A stretch of DNA of 64,000 nucleotides. Origin: Strigamia acuminata (lineage: Eukaryota; Arthropoda; Chilopoda; Geophilomorpha; Linotaeniidae). Position 1 is the stretch's first letter. Every line of letters starts with the position of its first letter. The stretch covers positions 4,078,501 to 4,142,500 of the forward strand of contig OX442318.1 in assembly GCA_949358305.1 (NCBI GenBank), read 5' to 3'. A model generated the notes under the pieces. The model worked only from the letters and a program-made list of their open reading frames with translations, had not been told where the DNA came from and made no database searches. Positions 34,140 through 45,700 of the stretch are shown here, piece by piece. Both the position numbers and the translations under genes were made by a program.

Positions 34140-34690
34140 GTGTGACTGAATATGGTCTTACCCACTGCAGTATGGGGATTTGCTACAATGGAAGGTACGC
34201 ATACATCACGTAATAACGACACAGGGACTCCAGATTGTTGGGTTTTTGGCCTTTAATCCGTTGTCTAGGGGTTGGGGTCACCTATCTCACTGTTAGGCAT
34301 GCTACACTGGCAACCGTCCCATCACACACAGGACCTAAGTCCCATGGGTGACGTGGTCGGTTACGTCGGACGACCATTCTGCCATGTAGCCGCTCATGGA
34401 GGCTACAACAAGCTCTAAGCTATGTCACTGAGCGTCACAGTGGTGAATGCTGAAATGAGCAGAGTAACAACAGGCACGGTTGCTTTTGCTAAAGTCGGGA
34501 CTGTAACAGCACACACTTTTCTCTCCCTACGGCACGTCTTTTCTCTCTGCTCTCCCAGCTCCGACTTTCTCTCACCACACCACTCTACTCCCTCTTTCCC
34601 TGGCTGCGCCAGTCTACCCCGCGAAGGGGGACAGCCTTAGGGCCACTGGGCGGTCACGCAGGTCACTGTAGGTGGCCAAGCGGTCACAAT
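34140..34690 (+). repeat. SINE-like repeat just downstream of gene D
   Basis: Same family as 533-1030, almost identical to 41970-42540 downstream of gene C, ending ggtggccaagcggtcacaat. It sits about 40 bp beyond the AATAAA of gene D. Confidence 0.6.
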
Positions 34691-34881
34691 CTTAAAACAA
34701 CTGATAAGACGAATTTTAATGGTGTTTTTATATTTATTCACTATATTAACATTCAAAAACTGGACAAGTGCAAAAAGTGTGCTCAGAATCTGTTAATATT
34801 GCTTGCACTTTAATCTTGCAGAAAATTAATGTCATCGACTGAAAATTATTAAAAACAAAAATTAATTTTGTAACTTTGAAA

Positions 34882-37800
34882 TCACAAGTAAAGCTTTTTG
34901 ATAAATTTAGTGAATACAACTGCACAATTACATGAAAAATGTATTGCCTGTAACACAGAGAGACCCAGTGTGAGGCCAAAAATGTTTGCAATGTCAGAAA
35001 CCAACGCGATAAATGAATACTTAAATACTTCAACAATAGTTTCTATCTTATTTGACGGAAAAGCAAAATTGAAAGTTGATACATTGGGTGCCACTGGTGC
35101 AAAGCTGAATTCATTGATCTTGTAGATTGATTGTGTACAGGGCCGGTAGCACAAACATTCTTTTTCAACGTCGGTTCTTGTGCGTACATCATAGTACAAT
35201 GTTCGCACGTCTTTGGCCGTTGCTGAAGAGTTGCAGAAAGTGACGTTTTTCTTAATCGCAAATGGCATGCTGTTGGATGAATAAATATAGAAATTAAAAC
35301 AGTGGAAGTTGTTTATCCCATTACATCGTTACTGTTTTACCTGCACAATTGTTTGATCTTCATCTTATTGTCAAAACACTGACTTTTACAGTTGTAAAAT
35401 TCTGTCGCATTTGGATTGCAAGGTTTGCTTTTGGTGTTGAGGTAATGTATCTGGTTATCAATATCAAGTTTATAACAACAACGAATTGGTAATTGGTAAT
35501 GATACACCTACGTTTTGTCTCGACATCGCAACTGTAGTTGTCAATGAAGATGGTAAGGGAGCATGACAATCGGATGAGAAATTGGGATCTTCGATAGGAG
35601 TGATAAAAACCTATATTTATTAGGATATCAAAAATATGTACCAGAGTTTACCATTTCTTTACATCGCCTACTCCTAATACCATCATTTTCACACCAACCG
35701 ATCAAGTTTGGCTGGATCTGATCCGCCTGATCAGATCCAACTGAACAGAGTTCAAGTATTCACTTGGATGGAGTTGTGTTCACACCAAAATGTGATGCGC
35801 TACAATCAAACCACACCGGGTTTTAGTAGCAACAGGTTTTAGAAACAAGTCACTACAATGGCTGCCATTTTATTATCGAATAATGGGCAACAATGGAATG
35901 CTACAGATCCGTGAACGGAGTCCAGTGTTCACACCAATCTTGGATCTAGATTTGCAGCTTTGGATGAGATCCAAAAGCTTGGTGTGAACATGGTATAACT
36001 TACGTCTGTAAAATCCGGTTTGCATGAAGGGTTTGTCATTTCAAAGACAGATTCAAAAAACATTGTGAAAAATCGATATTTTATTGGACCTAATACAAAG
36101 TTGTTAAACTCCTGTTTTTATTGCGATAGAACAGATAATAATTACCAAATGAGTGTTGAACACAGGTACCGGTTGGACTTGCAAGTGGAGTATACGATCG
36201 AACATCAAATAGATCTCCGGAAAATGGATTCTGCAAAATATGGACTTCACAGTCTAATAAAATCTCAATTGCTTTATACGGTAGTGAAACTACTTACTCT
36301 CTCTTTGATCACATGTGGGAGTGTTGGTTCAAAATAAGCAATTTCCCATAGTCTAGTTACATTTAATCCTTTCCAGTTGACGAGATCCAATAAGTCTACA
36401 TTGCATTTTGCATTATTTTGATTTTGTTTTTTGAAGTATTTGATTTTCTGATTTATTAGCCTTCCACTATGCGATCCTGCACAGATGATGATGTTTGGAA
36501 AAATTATATTTGCTTCCTCTTTGATTGTTACAATTGTTTGCATGGGTTTGTTCAAATACAGTTGAATTTTTTGTTGGACTACAAACCCACTGAATGCAAA
36601 CAAAGAAAGATAAACCAGTGGCTGTAGGTAAGCCATAATTGATTTTGATGTTTGCCTTTTTCGTTTTTGGATAGTTTGTAATTTGGTTTCAATTATTCTG
36701 GTCATGCGATGTTTGTGATTTATAGGTTTCGCTCTACTCCACTTTGAAATAACCAAAACTAAGTTGATGGTAGAAAGTGAAGAGAGTCCTAACCAAAGTC
36801 CAAGATTCCCACCAAAGTCAGATAGCAGACTGATGAGATCGTAGATTAATCGTTCTTTAAAAATAGTCACTTGATCATCGAGTAGGTACACACAGTTAGT
36901 ACTTATGTCGTTGTTACTAGGCTCTAGTTGAAACACGGGATCAACCAGTATACTTTCACAGCTCCTAGTACAGTTACAGTCGACTTCAGGGGTCGGTGCC
37001 ATTATATCATATGAGTTTTTTTGGTACATTTCCAAAGTAGCTTTAGAATTATTGCAGAGTTCAAGGCGATTTCTTTTGGAAAGACGTGGCCTGTATGGTA
37101 ACCTGTTTAATGAAAAAAAGAATATTTTCTTAAATTGGCAATCTGTGCAACATGCAGGTAATGGTAAATAATATATTGTTACCAGCACGGGTTATTGTTT
37201 AATATTGTTTCAGTACATTTTCTTCCGCATTCTATGTATTTCTGCACTGGCACACAGGGAGCATCTGGTGTGCTTATTAAATGATGCTGAAACAAAAATA
37301 TAGTTAATAAAATACCATTGTTTGATGGTGCCTTTAACATATCTAAGAAATTAGCAGCAAATTCAGTTAAATTTATGATCCAAATTTCTTTCCAAATTTT
37401 CTGCGGCAAAACAAGTTAAGGTGGGTTCACATGTGGTGCTTTGCGCTTGCGCGTTAAAGCACGAACATGATGCGCGAACATGATGCAGCACTGCCAGGCG
37501 GTAGCAAAGCACGAACAATAAGCAGAGCGCTGTTCACATGAATGCTTTACACATGTGCATTATAAATGTATTAGATTTTGTAATATATAATTTTTGAGAA
37601 ATTAGTACATTATTTTAACCATTTTTACATAATTTTACCTATTTTTACACTTTCCAAACCCGATTTTAACCACATACACGTGTAAAATCGTGTAAAATGA
37701 GGCAAAAACGAGTTAAATCACACAAAAAACTTGTTAAAACATACAAAAAACGTGTAAAAACCAGATAAAACCATGTTAAAACCATGTAAAACCAAGTTAA

Positions 37801-39417
37801 AACCATGTAAAACCATGTTAAAACCACGTAAAATAAATAAAGGGCTTTAAACAAACAGCATTTATTAACTTCTCCTCAAAAGAAGAAGTCAGAACCACAG
37901 TCTTGCTTGATTCTATGGGCGCCGCCATCTTGAAAAGCATGAATTCCTGCTTTAAAGTTAAAAATATTTAACTGGTGCTTTGTGTGCTTTGGCACCACGC
38001 GCTTTGGCAACGCGCTTGACAATGCAGGTAGGGTTCACATGCAATGCACGAACAAAAAGCACGAATTGTGCTTTAAAGCTGCTTTAAAGCAGACATGTGA
38101 ACCCACCTTTAGACCAGGGGAAGAGCCACCTTTTGAGACGGAAGAGCCAAAAGTAAGAATTTCCCAGTTGTTAAAGAGCCACTACAATATTAAATTAGGT
38201 CCCTTGCAGCCGCATCTTGACATCGAAAGAGCCGCAGGTTTTCGACCCTTGAGATAGACATCCACCCAGATAAACACAGAATGTACAGCATGGATATTGT
38301 TAAATTTGAATAATTTGCCTATTGTATGCACAATGACATCACTTTTGTTGTCATACTCTCCATTTAAAATTATTTTATTTTAAATCACTGCCATCTAGGG
38401 CTCACTCACTCACCTGTTTGAAACGAAATCCAACTTTGCTATTTGTTGCTGAACCAATGCCATATCCATATTGGAAATCAAAAGGGAGCTTCAGTCCCAT
38501 CTAAAATCAAGAACGTTAAGAGTTTTATTTGAACATTTTATACATCAACGACTAGCAAGCATGAGCAAACTGATTAGCATAATTGTTTAAATATTAATCT
38601 CAAGTGACACATATGTATACTTATGTGCAGTATTTACTAGTGTTAGGGATATTCCTGGTATCAACTCAGGTATTTTTAAATCATAGCCTACTTTTGTGTA
38701 TATTTCAGAGCCGTACAGTGTTCTTCCAACTGTAATTGAAATATTAAATTAACTTCTTTTGAAACAGTTATAATTAATTTAAAGAAATGACCCTCTACTC
38801 TGGTACATGTACCCCTTGGATTTAATTCTTGTGTGACAGTTTGATTCAAATCAACATGTTTCTGGAATTATAATGGAATGAATGCATCTATTAATAATGT
38901 ACTTAGTTAAAAAAAATTAAAATCCTCATGCATCTCGATATATTACTTTGCGATTATGTGTTTCGTCAATTGCAAATACCCTCTGAAGAACTTGGAAACT
39001 GTAGTTCAAATTCCACATTTTTGTGAGATCAACATCAGGTTTTAGTATTAGTGAATCCAAAGGAATTATAGCATCATTATCACGCATCTCTCCATGCGAG
39101 TTGTAGTAGTCCTTCACATACTTGTTTAGTGGCACACACACGTGTGTATCAGGAATATTAAATTCTTCCATCTTCTTTTCGGTGACATCGAGAGCTTTTG
39201 GGCCGGAGAGATAGTAGGATATGCGGTCGTACATTTGATACGAATAAATGAGAATGCAGATGACGACAAGAAGAGTCCAAAAAACACGAAATAGAATATT
39301 GTGTTTCTTATCGATCATTGGGTGAAATTCTTGAGGAAATGCTCTTCTTCGGTCTTCTTCCGCTATTAAATGTTTTACTATTGTGCGAATTCTTTTTCGG
39401 ATTCGATGATTAGCCAT
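34882..39417 (-). CDS. DEG/ENaC two-unit channel gene, copy D
   Basis: Exons: 38947-39421 (ATG 39417), 38792-38861, 38638-38729, 38414-38500, 37183-37286, 36298-37102, 36146-36230, 36004-36089, 35512-35610, 35341-35450 and 34882-35269; 799 codons with stop, no disruption. Unit 1: N-terminal basic stretch RKRIRTIVKHLI, TM1 (LFRVFWTLLVVICILIYSYQ), FNIPDTHVC, CNCTRSC, TM2 with LSDFGGNLGLWLGLS (GLS 380-382). The linker is rich in K/R (SRAKPINHKHRMTR). Unit 2: TM1 ending VVQQKIQLYLNKP, FPNIIIC, CLCYRPC, TM2 with GLS at 772-774; here DIAN replaces the DIGN of copies B and C. All donors are GT, including gtaagt after fusion exon 6. Polyadenylation signal candidate AATAAA (minus) at 34733-34738, about 145 bases after the stop. 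Closest relative in the window is copy C; the flanks are duplicated too. A possible 5'UTR exon ends at 39880 (AAGAG|gtaagctt). Confidence 0.9.
35678..35995. mobile_element. PIF/Harbinger-type MITE in gene D intron 8
   Basis: Ends TACCAT...TTCACACCAA / TTGGTGTGAACATGGTA with target duplication TAA (35675-35677 and 35996-35998). Relatives: 43533-44039 in the same intron of gene C (carrying a further insertion at about 43600-43790) and 53116-53446 upstream of exon 6 in gene B. Confidence 0.75.
37419..38108. mobile_element. PIF/Harbinger-type MITE in gene D intron 4
   Basis: Ends AGGTGGGTTCACATG / CATGTGAACCCACCT, target duplication TTA (37416-37418 and 38109-38111). 690 bp. The middle (about 37680-37835) is a run of degenerate AAAACCATGTT units. 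Not present in gene C's matching intron, so it postdates the C/D duplication. Confidence 0.8.
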
Positions 39418-39421
39418 TACA

Positions 39422-40550
39422 CTGTAAAACATTATTATTATTAACAGTTGCTGAGCTAAACTTTAAGTTTTGGATTTCTGCTAAACATAAATATGCTTGA
39501 TACGAAGCATGGCATATCTAATGTTGCAATGACTCGGAAGTTTATTAAAATCATAAAAAAAAAATTATTGGTATAAATTATAATTTTTTTGTTGATCGAT
39601 AATGCACAGCTGCAATTTCTTAAATTAAATTATACATTCAGAGTTTTCAATTTAGATAATTACATGCAAAAATCGTTGATAATTGTTGACTTTAAAATTA
39701 TTTTTAAGTCAACGGTGCAGTTTTCATGGAATTTGAAATAGTAGCTACTGCATCAGAAAAATTATTGTTACCGTAATTATACACTAAAATAATAGATGAT
39801 AAATTCATTTTTTTAAAGCTAAACAGAAAATTTTTTGTTCTTAAAGTAAAAAGTTTTATCCTAACACAATTAAGCTTACCTCTTCTCCAACTGCTGTGTA
39901 CAATCTTGTGTTAATGCTGACCTGCTCTATCCACAATCAGTCGCTGTCATTGATCGTGTGTTGACCACACTATGTGGAAGAAAATACTCGCGTGAGCAAT
40001 AATATGAGCATAAAACAGATGTTTATAGGCCATGTAGAAGTACAATTTTCTAATTACAATTATTAGTAACTCATAAACAGAACTTCTAAATGACTTTTTT
40101 TAACACATGAATGTTAAAGATGTATTAGTAAATGGAAACAACAACTGCAATTTGGGGTTATTATTTGTGAAATATAAAATGCTATCATTTATTTTTTATT
40201 GCCAATTACCGGTAATTTATAGTTCACTCTGTTATTAGTGGCAATTCTCCAAATTACATTTTCGTTTTCAATTAAACTTGTGTATTGATATACTATAAAA
40301 CATAAGTTTTTTGGTTTTTAATTAAAAAGTGAAATGACTTTGAAACGTGAACTTGCAGCTAATAGTTTCTCGTATTTTTCTTGCTAGTTAATTGACATTA
40401 AACGCGTGTTATCGATCATTACGAATTTTCCCTGCCAAAAGAAGCCATTTAGCGGCGAATGCAGTTACCACTATGCACATCCTGAATCCACAACATGCTC
40501 CACAAATAAGTTAAGTGTGTCATTGTTAATTATAAACATGAAAAACCCCA
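39422..40550 (-). promoter_or_regulatory. 5' flank of gene D with candidate non-coding exon
   Basis: Nearly identical to 49110-50200 upstream of gene C apart from a MITE there. Both carry the minus-strand donor GGAGAAGAG|gtaagctta (exon edge 39880; 49541 for C). The same ctaaacataaatatgcttg block also lies upstream of B. A 5'UTR exon plus promoter is the likely content. Confidence 0.4.
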
Positions 40551-40832
40551 TTTAATCTCCTAAAATCTGAAGTGGCAGTTGTGCATAAGCTATTTTGGAC
40601 TTAGAATAACTATTATCAAGCAGTATTTCTCCTCTATTTTTTCTGGACAAATAACTCTTTACAATTACAAACGAAATGTATTGCGGCGAGTACAGAAAGA
40701 CGCTATCGGCATTGCCAATGTCAGAAACCAATGCAACGAATGAATATTGAAGATTCTCAGCAAAAGTTTCTATTTTATTTGTAGGAAAACCAAAAATCAC
40801 TACCGTTGATTCCTCATAAAACGTAGTACAAC
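40551..40832 (-). pseudogene. Relic of an A/E/F-type channel exon 11
   Basis: Matches 20761-21000 of copy E (TM2 region of unit 2 and its 3' end) but with a deletion around the filter and no exons before it; cut on the right by the hAT MITE. The duplicate lies at 50210-50496 upstream of gene C. Confidence 0.6.
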
Positions 40833-41045
40833 CAGGGGCGGATCTAGCTTTTCGGGGGCCCGGGGCTTGAGGTTCATTCGGGGACCCCTTTATCGAAATT
40901 TTTAATGGCAACCTTTCTTCTTATTTCTTTTTTTAGCGACCTTTTATTTTTTTATTTTTAGTATATTGCCTTGCGTCTTGGGGCCCCCTAGAATTTGGTG
41001 GCCCGGGGCTCAAGCCCCAATAGCCCGGTGCTAGATCCGTCACTG
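40833..41045. mobile_element. hAT-type MITE, 213 bp
   Basis: Ends CAGGGGCGGATCTAGC / GCTAGATCCGTCACTG and a clear 8-bp target duplication agtacaac (40825-40832 and 41046-41053). The duplicated region by gene C (around 50490) shows the uninterrupted site, so the insertion followed the segmental duplication. Confidence 0.85.
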
Positions 41046-41277
41046 AGTACAACCCCTGGCAATAAGTATTCAAACATGAGGTATGATTTCTATAACTTTG
41101 AGTTTGGACCTGTTTTACTCTTAAATAAGAGACAATATAAACAATTCAGAATATACACTTTATTCCTTCATGTATTGATAGTTTGTGGCCAAAAATTCAA
41201 ATAAACAGGGTAAACTGTTTCTTCAGAAAAAGCTTTTCTGTCCGACCTAGGAGGGAAAAAAATTTGTTTTTTAAATA

Positions 41278-41444
41278 CAGTCGAAACTCTTTATAACGAA
41301 TGTCGATATAACGATTACCTCAAAATGACTAGTTTGTTGGCTGGCCATAGAACACCATGTTAAAAACTTTCGATAAAACGAATTCTCGTTATAACGAATC
41401 GAGTATTTAGGTCTCTTGCGATTCGTTATAAGGAGTTTCAACTG
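41278..41444. mobile_element. Pogo-type MITE
   Basis: CAGTCGAAACTCTTTATAACGAA at one end and CGTTATAAGGAGTTTCAACTG at the other, flanked by TA. Same family as 33432-33594. Confidence 0.7.
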
Positions 41445-41535
41445 TATATATATATATATTTAATTTAAGAAAAACTTTTCTTTTTGACTGACGCCTGTCA
41501 GGTGACCCCCTAAATGTGCGCCTGCCTGAAAGGTG

Positions 41536-41769
41536 AAGAGTGAGATTGAAAGTGTTGCTAAAATCAGAAACTAATGCATTTAATGGATTTTAATAGCATG
41601 ACGACACTACACAGGAATATGGTTTTGTAGATTATGAAAATCAAGAATTATTACAATTTTTTAAATTTATTTTTTTTTCTCCGGATTTCATTGTACAAAG
41701 TTCGCACGGCTTTGACCGTTGAGGAAGAGTTACAGAAAGTTACATCTTTCTTGATTGCAAATGGCATGC
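41536..41769 (-). pseudogene. Relic of a B/C/D-type channel exon 11
   Basis: 41686-41769 retains the start of exon 11 (acceptor ag then CATGCC, residues near MPFAIKKDVTFCNSS on the minus strand) and 41536-41570 the TM2 start. The middle is lost and replaced by AT-rich sequence. Confidence 0.55.
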
Positions 41770-41969
41770 TATTGGATAAATAAAAAAAAGAGATTAACAC
41801 TAAAGGCTAGTTTACAATGTTGCAAATTTTAATTTTTGTGCAAAGTTTCTGTTCTCAATGTAGCGAAGCGAATTCAGAATTAAAAATTGAAAATTTACTT
41901 TTGCGTTATAAACTAGGCTTTAAGCTAAGTACGCATGACCTGATTCCTTGCACGGATTGGTCATTTTCC

Positions 41970-42540
41970 GTGTGACTGAATATGGTCTTACCCACTGCAG
42001 TATGGGAAGTTACTACAATAGAAGGGACGCATACATCACGTAATGATGACACAGGGACTCCTGATTATTGGGTTTTGGCCTTTAATCCGTTGTCTAGGGG
42101 TTGGGGTCATCTATCTCACTGTTAGGCATGCTACACTGGCAACCGTGCCGTCACACACAGGACTTAAGTCCCATGGGTGACGTGGTCGGTTACGTCGGAC
42201 GAACATTCTGCCATACTTACCCTGTACGACCCATGTAGCCGCTCATGGAGGCTGCAACAAGCTCTAAGCCATGTCACTGAGCGTCACAGTGGTGAATGGT
42301 GAGATGAGCAGAGTAACAACAGGCACAGTTGCTTTTGCTAATATCGGGACTGTAACAGCACACACTTTTCTCTCCCTACGGCAGGTCCTTTCTCTCTGCT
42401 CTCCCAGCTCTGTTTTTCTCTCATCACACCCTCCTTCCCTGGCTGGGCCAGTCTACCCCGCGAAGAGGAATAGCCTTAGGACTACTGGGCGGTGTGTGGA
42501 GTGACGCAGGTCACCATGGGTGGCCAAGCGGTCACAATCT
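41970..42540 (+). repeat. SINE-like repeat downstream of gene C
   Basis: Duplicate of 34140-34690, with small indels. Confidence 0.6.
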
Positions 42541-42729
42541 TAAAATGACTGATAAGACGAATTTTAATGGTGTTTTTATATTTATTAACTATATTAACAT
42601 TCAAAAACTGGACAAGTGCAAAAAGGGTGCTCAGAATCTGTTAATATTGCTTGCACTTTAATCTTGTAGAAAATTAATGCCATCCACTGAAAATTATTAA
42701 AAACAAAAATTAATTTTGTAACTTTGAAA

Positions 42730-45700
42730 TCACAAGTAAAGCTTTTTGATAAATTTAGTGAATACAACTGCACAATTACATGAAAAATGTATTGCCTGTA
42801 ACACAGAGAGACCCAGTGTGACGCCAAAAATGTTTCCAATGTCAGAAACCAACGCGATAAATGAATACTTAAATTCTTCAACAATAGTTTCTATCTTATT
42901 TGATGGAAAAGCAAAATTGAAAACTGATACATTGGGTGCCACTGGTGCAAAACTGAATTCATTGATCTTGTAGATTGATTGTGTACAGGGCCGGTAACAC
43001 AAACATTCTTTTTCAACGTCGGTTCTAGTGCGTACATCGTAGTACAATGTTCGCACGTCTTTTGCCGTTGCTGAAGAGTTGCAGAAAGTGACGTTTTTCT
43101 TAATTGCAAATGGCATGCTGTTGGATTATTAAATAGAGAAATTAAAACAGTGGAAGTTGTTTATCCCATTACATCGCTACTGTTTTACCTGCACAATTGT
43201 TTGATCTTCATCTTATTGTCAAAACACTGACTTTTGCAGTTGTAAAATTCTGTCGCATTTGGATTGCAAGGTTTGCTTTTGGTGTTGAGGTAATGTATCT
43301 GGTTATCAATATCAAGTTTATAACAACAACGAATTGGTATTTGGTAATTGGTGATGATACACCTACGTTTTGTCTAAATATCGCAACTGTAGTTGTCAAT
43401 GAAGATGGTAACGGAGCATGACAATCGTATGAGAAATTGGGATCTTTGATAGGAGTGATAACAACCTATATTTATTAGGATTTCAAAAGTACGTACAAGA
43501 GTTTACCATTTCTTTACATCGCCTACTCTTAATACCATGTTCACACCAACCGATCAAGTTTGGCTGGATCTGATCCGCCTGATCAGATCCAACTATTCAC
43601 TATTCCATCCAAGTATTCACTGTTAGTGTAACCAATCAGTGTTTAATGTGTCATTAGCAGGAAATTGCGCGTCATTGCACGTCATATTAGTTTCGTTTAT
43701 TGTTTTGTATCTCATACGTTGTAGTTTCATGAAGTAAACCTGATCGCTTGCGATCTTGAAAGTTCCTAAATGTATTTTATTATTTTATTATCCAAACTCA
43801 CATTCACTTGGATGGAGTTGTGTTCACACCAAAATGTGTTGCGCGACAATCAAACCACACCGGGTTTTAGTAGCAACAGGTTTTAGAAACACGTCACTAC
43901 AATGGCTGCCATTTTATTATCGAATAATGGGTAGCAATGGAATGCTACAGATCCGTGAACGGAGTCCAGTGTTCACACCAATCTTGGATCTAGGTCCGCA
44001 ACTTTGGATGAGATCCAAAAGCTTGGTGTGAACATGGTATAACTTACATCTGTAAAATCCGGTTTGCATGAAGGGTTTGCCATTTCTATGACAGATTCAA
44101 AAAACATTGTGAATAATCTATATTTTATAGGACCTAATGCAAAGTTGTTTAACTCCTGTTTTTATTGCGATAGAACAGATAATAAATACCAAATGAGTGT
44201 TTAACACATGTACCGGTTGGACTTGCAAGTGGAGTATACGATCGAACATCAAATAGATCTCCGGAAAATGGATTCTGCAAAATATGGACTTCACAGTCTA
44301 ATAAAATCTCAATTGCTTTATACGGTACTGAAACTACTTACTCTCTCTTTGATCACACGTAGGTGGGTTGGTTCAAAATAAGCGATTTTCCATAGTCTAG
44401 TTACATCTAATCCCTTCCAGTTGACAAGATCCAATAAGTCTACATTGCATTTTGCATTATTTTGATTATGTTTTTTGAAGTATTTGATTTTCTGATTTAT
44501 TAGCCTTCCACTATGCGATCCTGCACAGATGATGATGTTTGGAAACGTTATATTCGCTTCCTCTTTAATTGTCACAATTGTTTGCATGGGTTTGTTCAAA
44601 TAAAGTTGAATTTTTTGTTGGACTACAAACCCACTGAATGCAAACAAACAAAGATAAACCAGTGGCTGTAGGTAAGCCATAAATGATTTTGATGTTTGCC
44701 TTTTTCGTGTTTGGATAGTTTGTAATTTGGTTTCCATTTTTCTGGTCATGCGATGTTTGTGATTTATAGGTTTTGCCCTACTCCACTTTGAAATGACCAA
44801 AACTAAGTCGATGGTAGAAAGTGAAGAGAGTCCTAACCAAAGTCCAAGATTCCCACCAAAGTCAGAGAGCAGACTGATGAGATCGTAGATTAATCGTTCT
44901 TTAAAAATAGTCACTTGATCATCGCGTAAGTACATACAGCTAGTACTTATGTCGTTGTTACTAGGCTCTAGTTGAAACACAGAATCAACCAGTATACTTT
45001 CACAGCTCCTAGTACAGTTACAGTCGACTTCAGGTGTCGGTGCCATTATATCATATGAATTTTTCTTATACATTTCCAAAGTAGCTTCAGAATTATTGCA
45101 GAGCTCAAGGCGACATCCTTTGGAAAGACTTGGCCTGTATGGTAACCTGTTTAATGATAAGTATTTTTCTTAAATTGGTAATCTGTGCAACTTGCAAGTA
45201 ACGGTAAATAATATGCTGTTACCAACACGGGTTTTCGTTTAATATTGTTTCAGTACATTTTCTTCCGCATTCTGTGTATTTCTGCATTGGCACGCAGGGA
45301 GCATCTGGTGTGCTTATTAAATGATGCTGAAACAAAAATATAGTTAATGAAATGCCATTGCTTGATGGTGCCTTGTATCCAAGATATCCAAGATATCCAA
45401 GATGTTCAAGATGTCCAAGATATCAACTATCCTACAAATTCAGTCAAATTATGATCCCAAATATCCAAATCAGACCTTGCAAATCCAGCAATCATATGGA
45501 TTGGTTTGGAGATTTGTAAATGGCTGCTTACTACGACAGCACACTAAGGGGTTTCATTAAATGACCGATTATTGTGATTAGTTGATTATTGCAATAATCA
45601 TAATCACTTAATTATTGAGGGCCCAGCAAAAATCTGCTTATGTGATTATTGTTACGATGGGCGGAATTTTTTAAATTTTAACCTAAATATGTAGCAATAA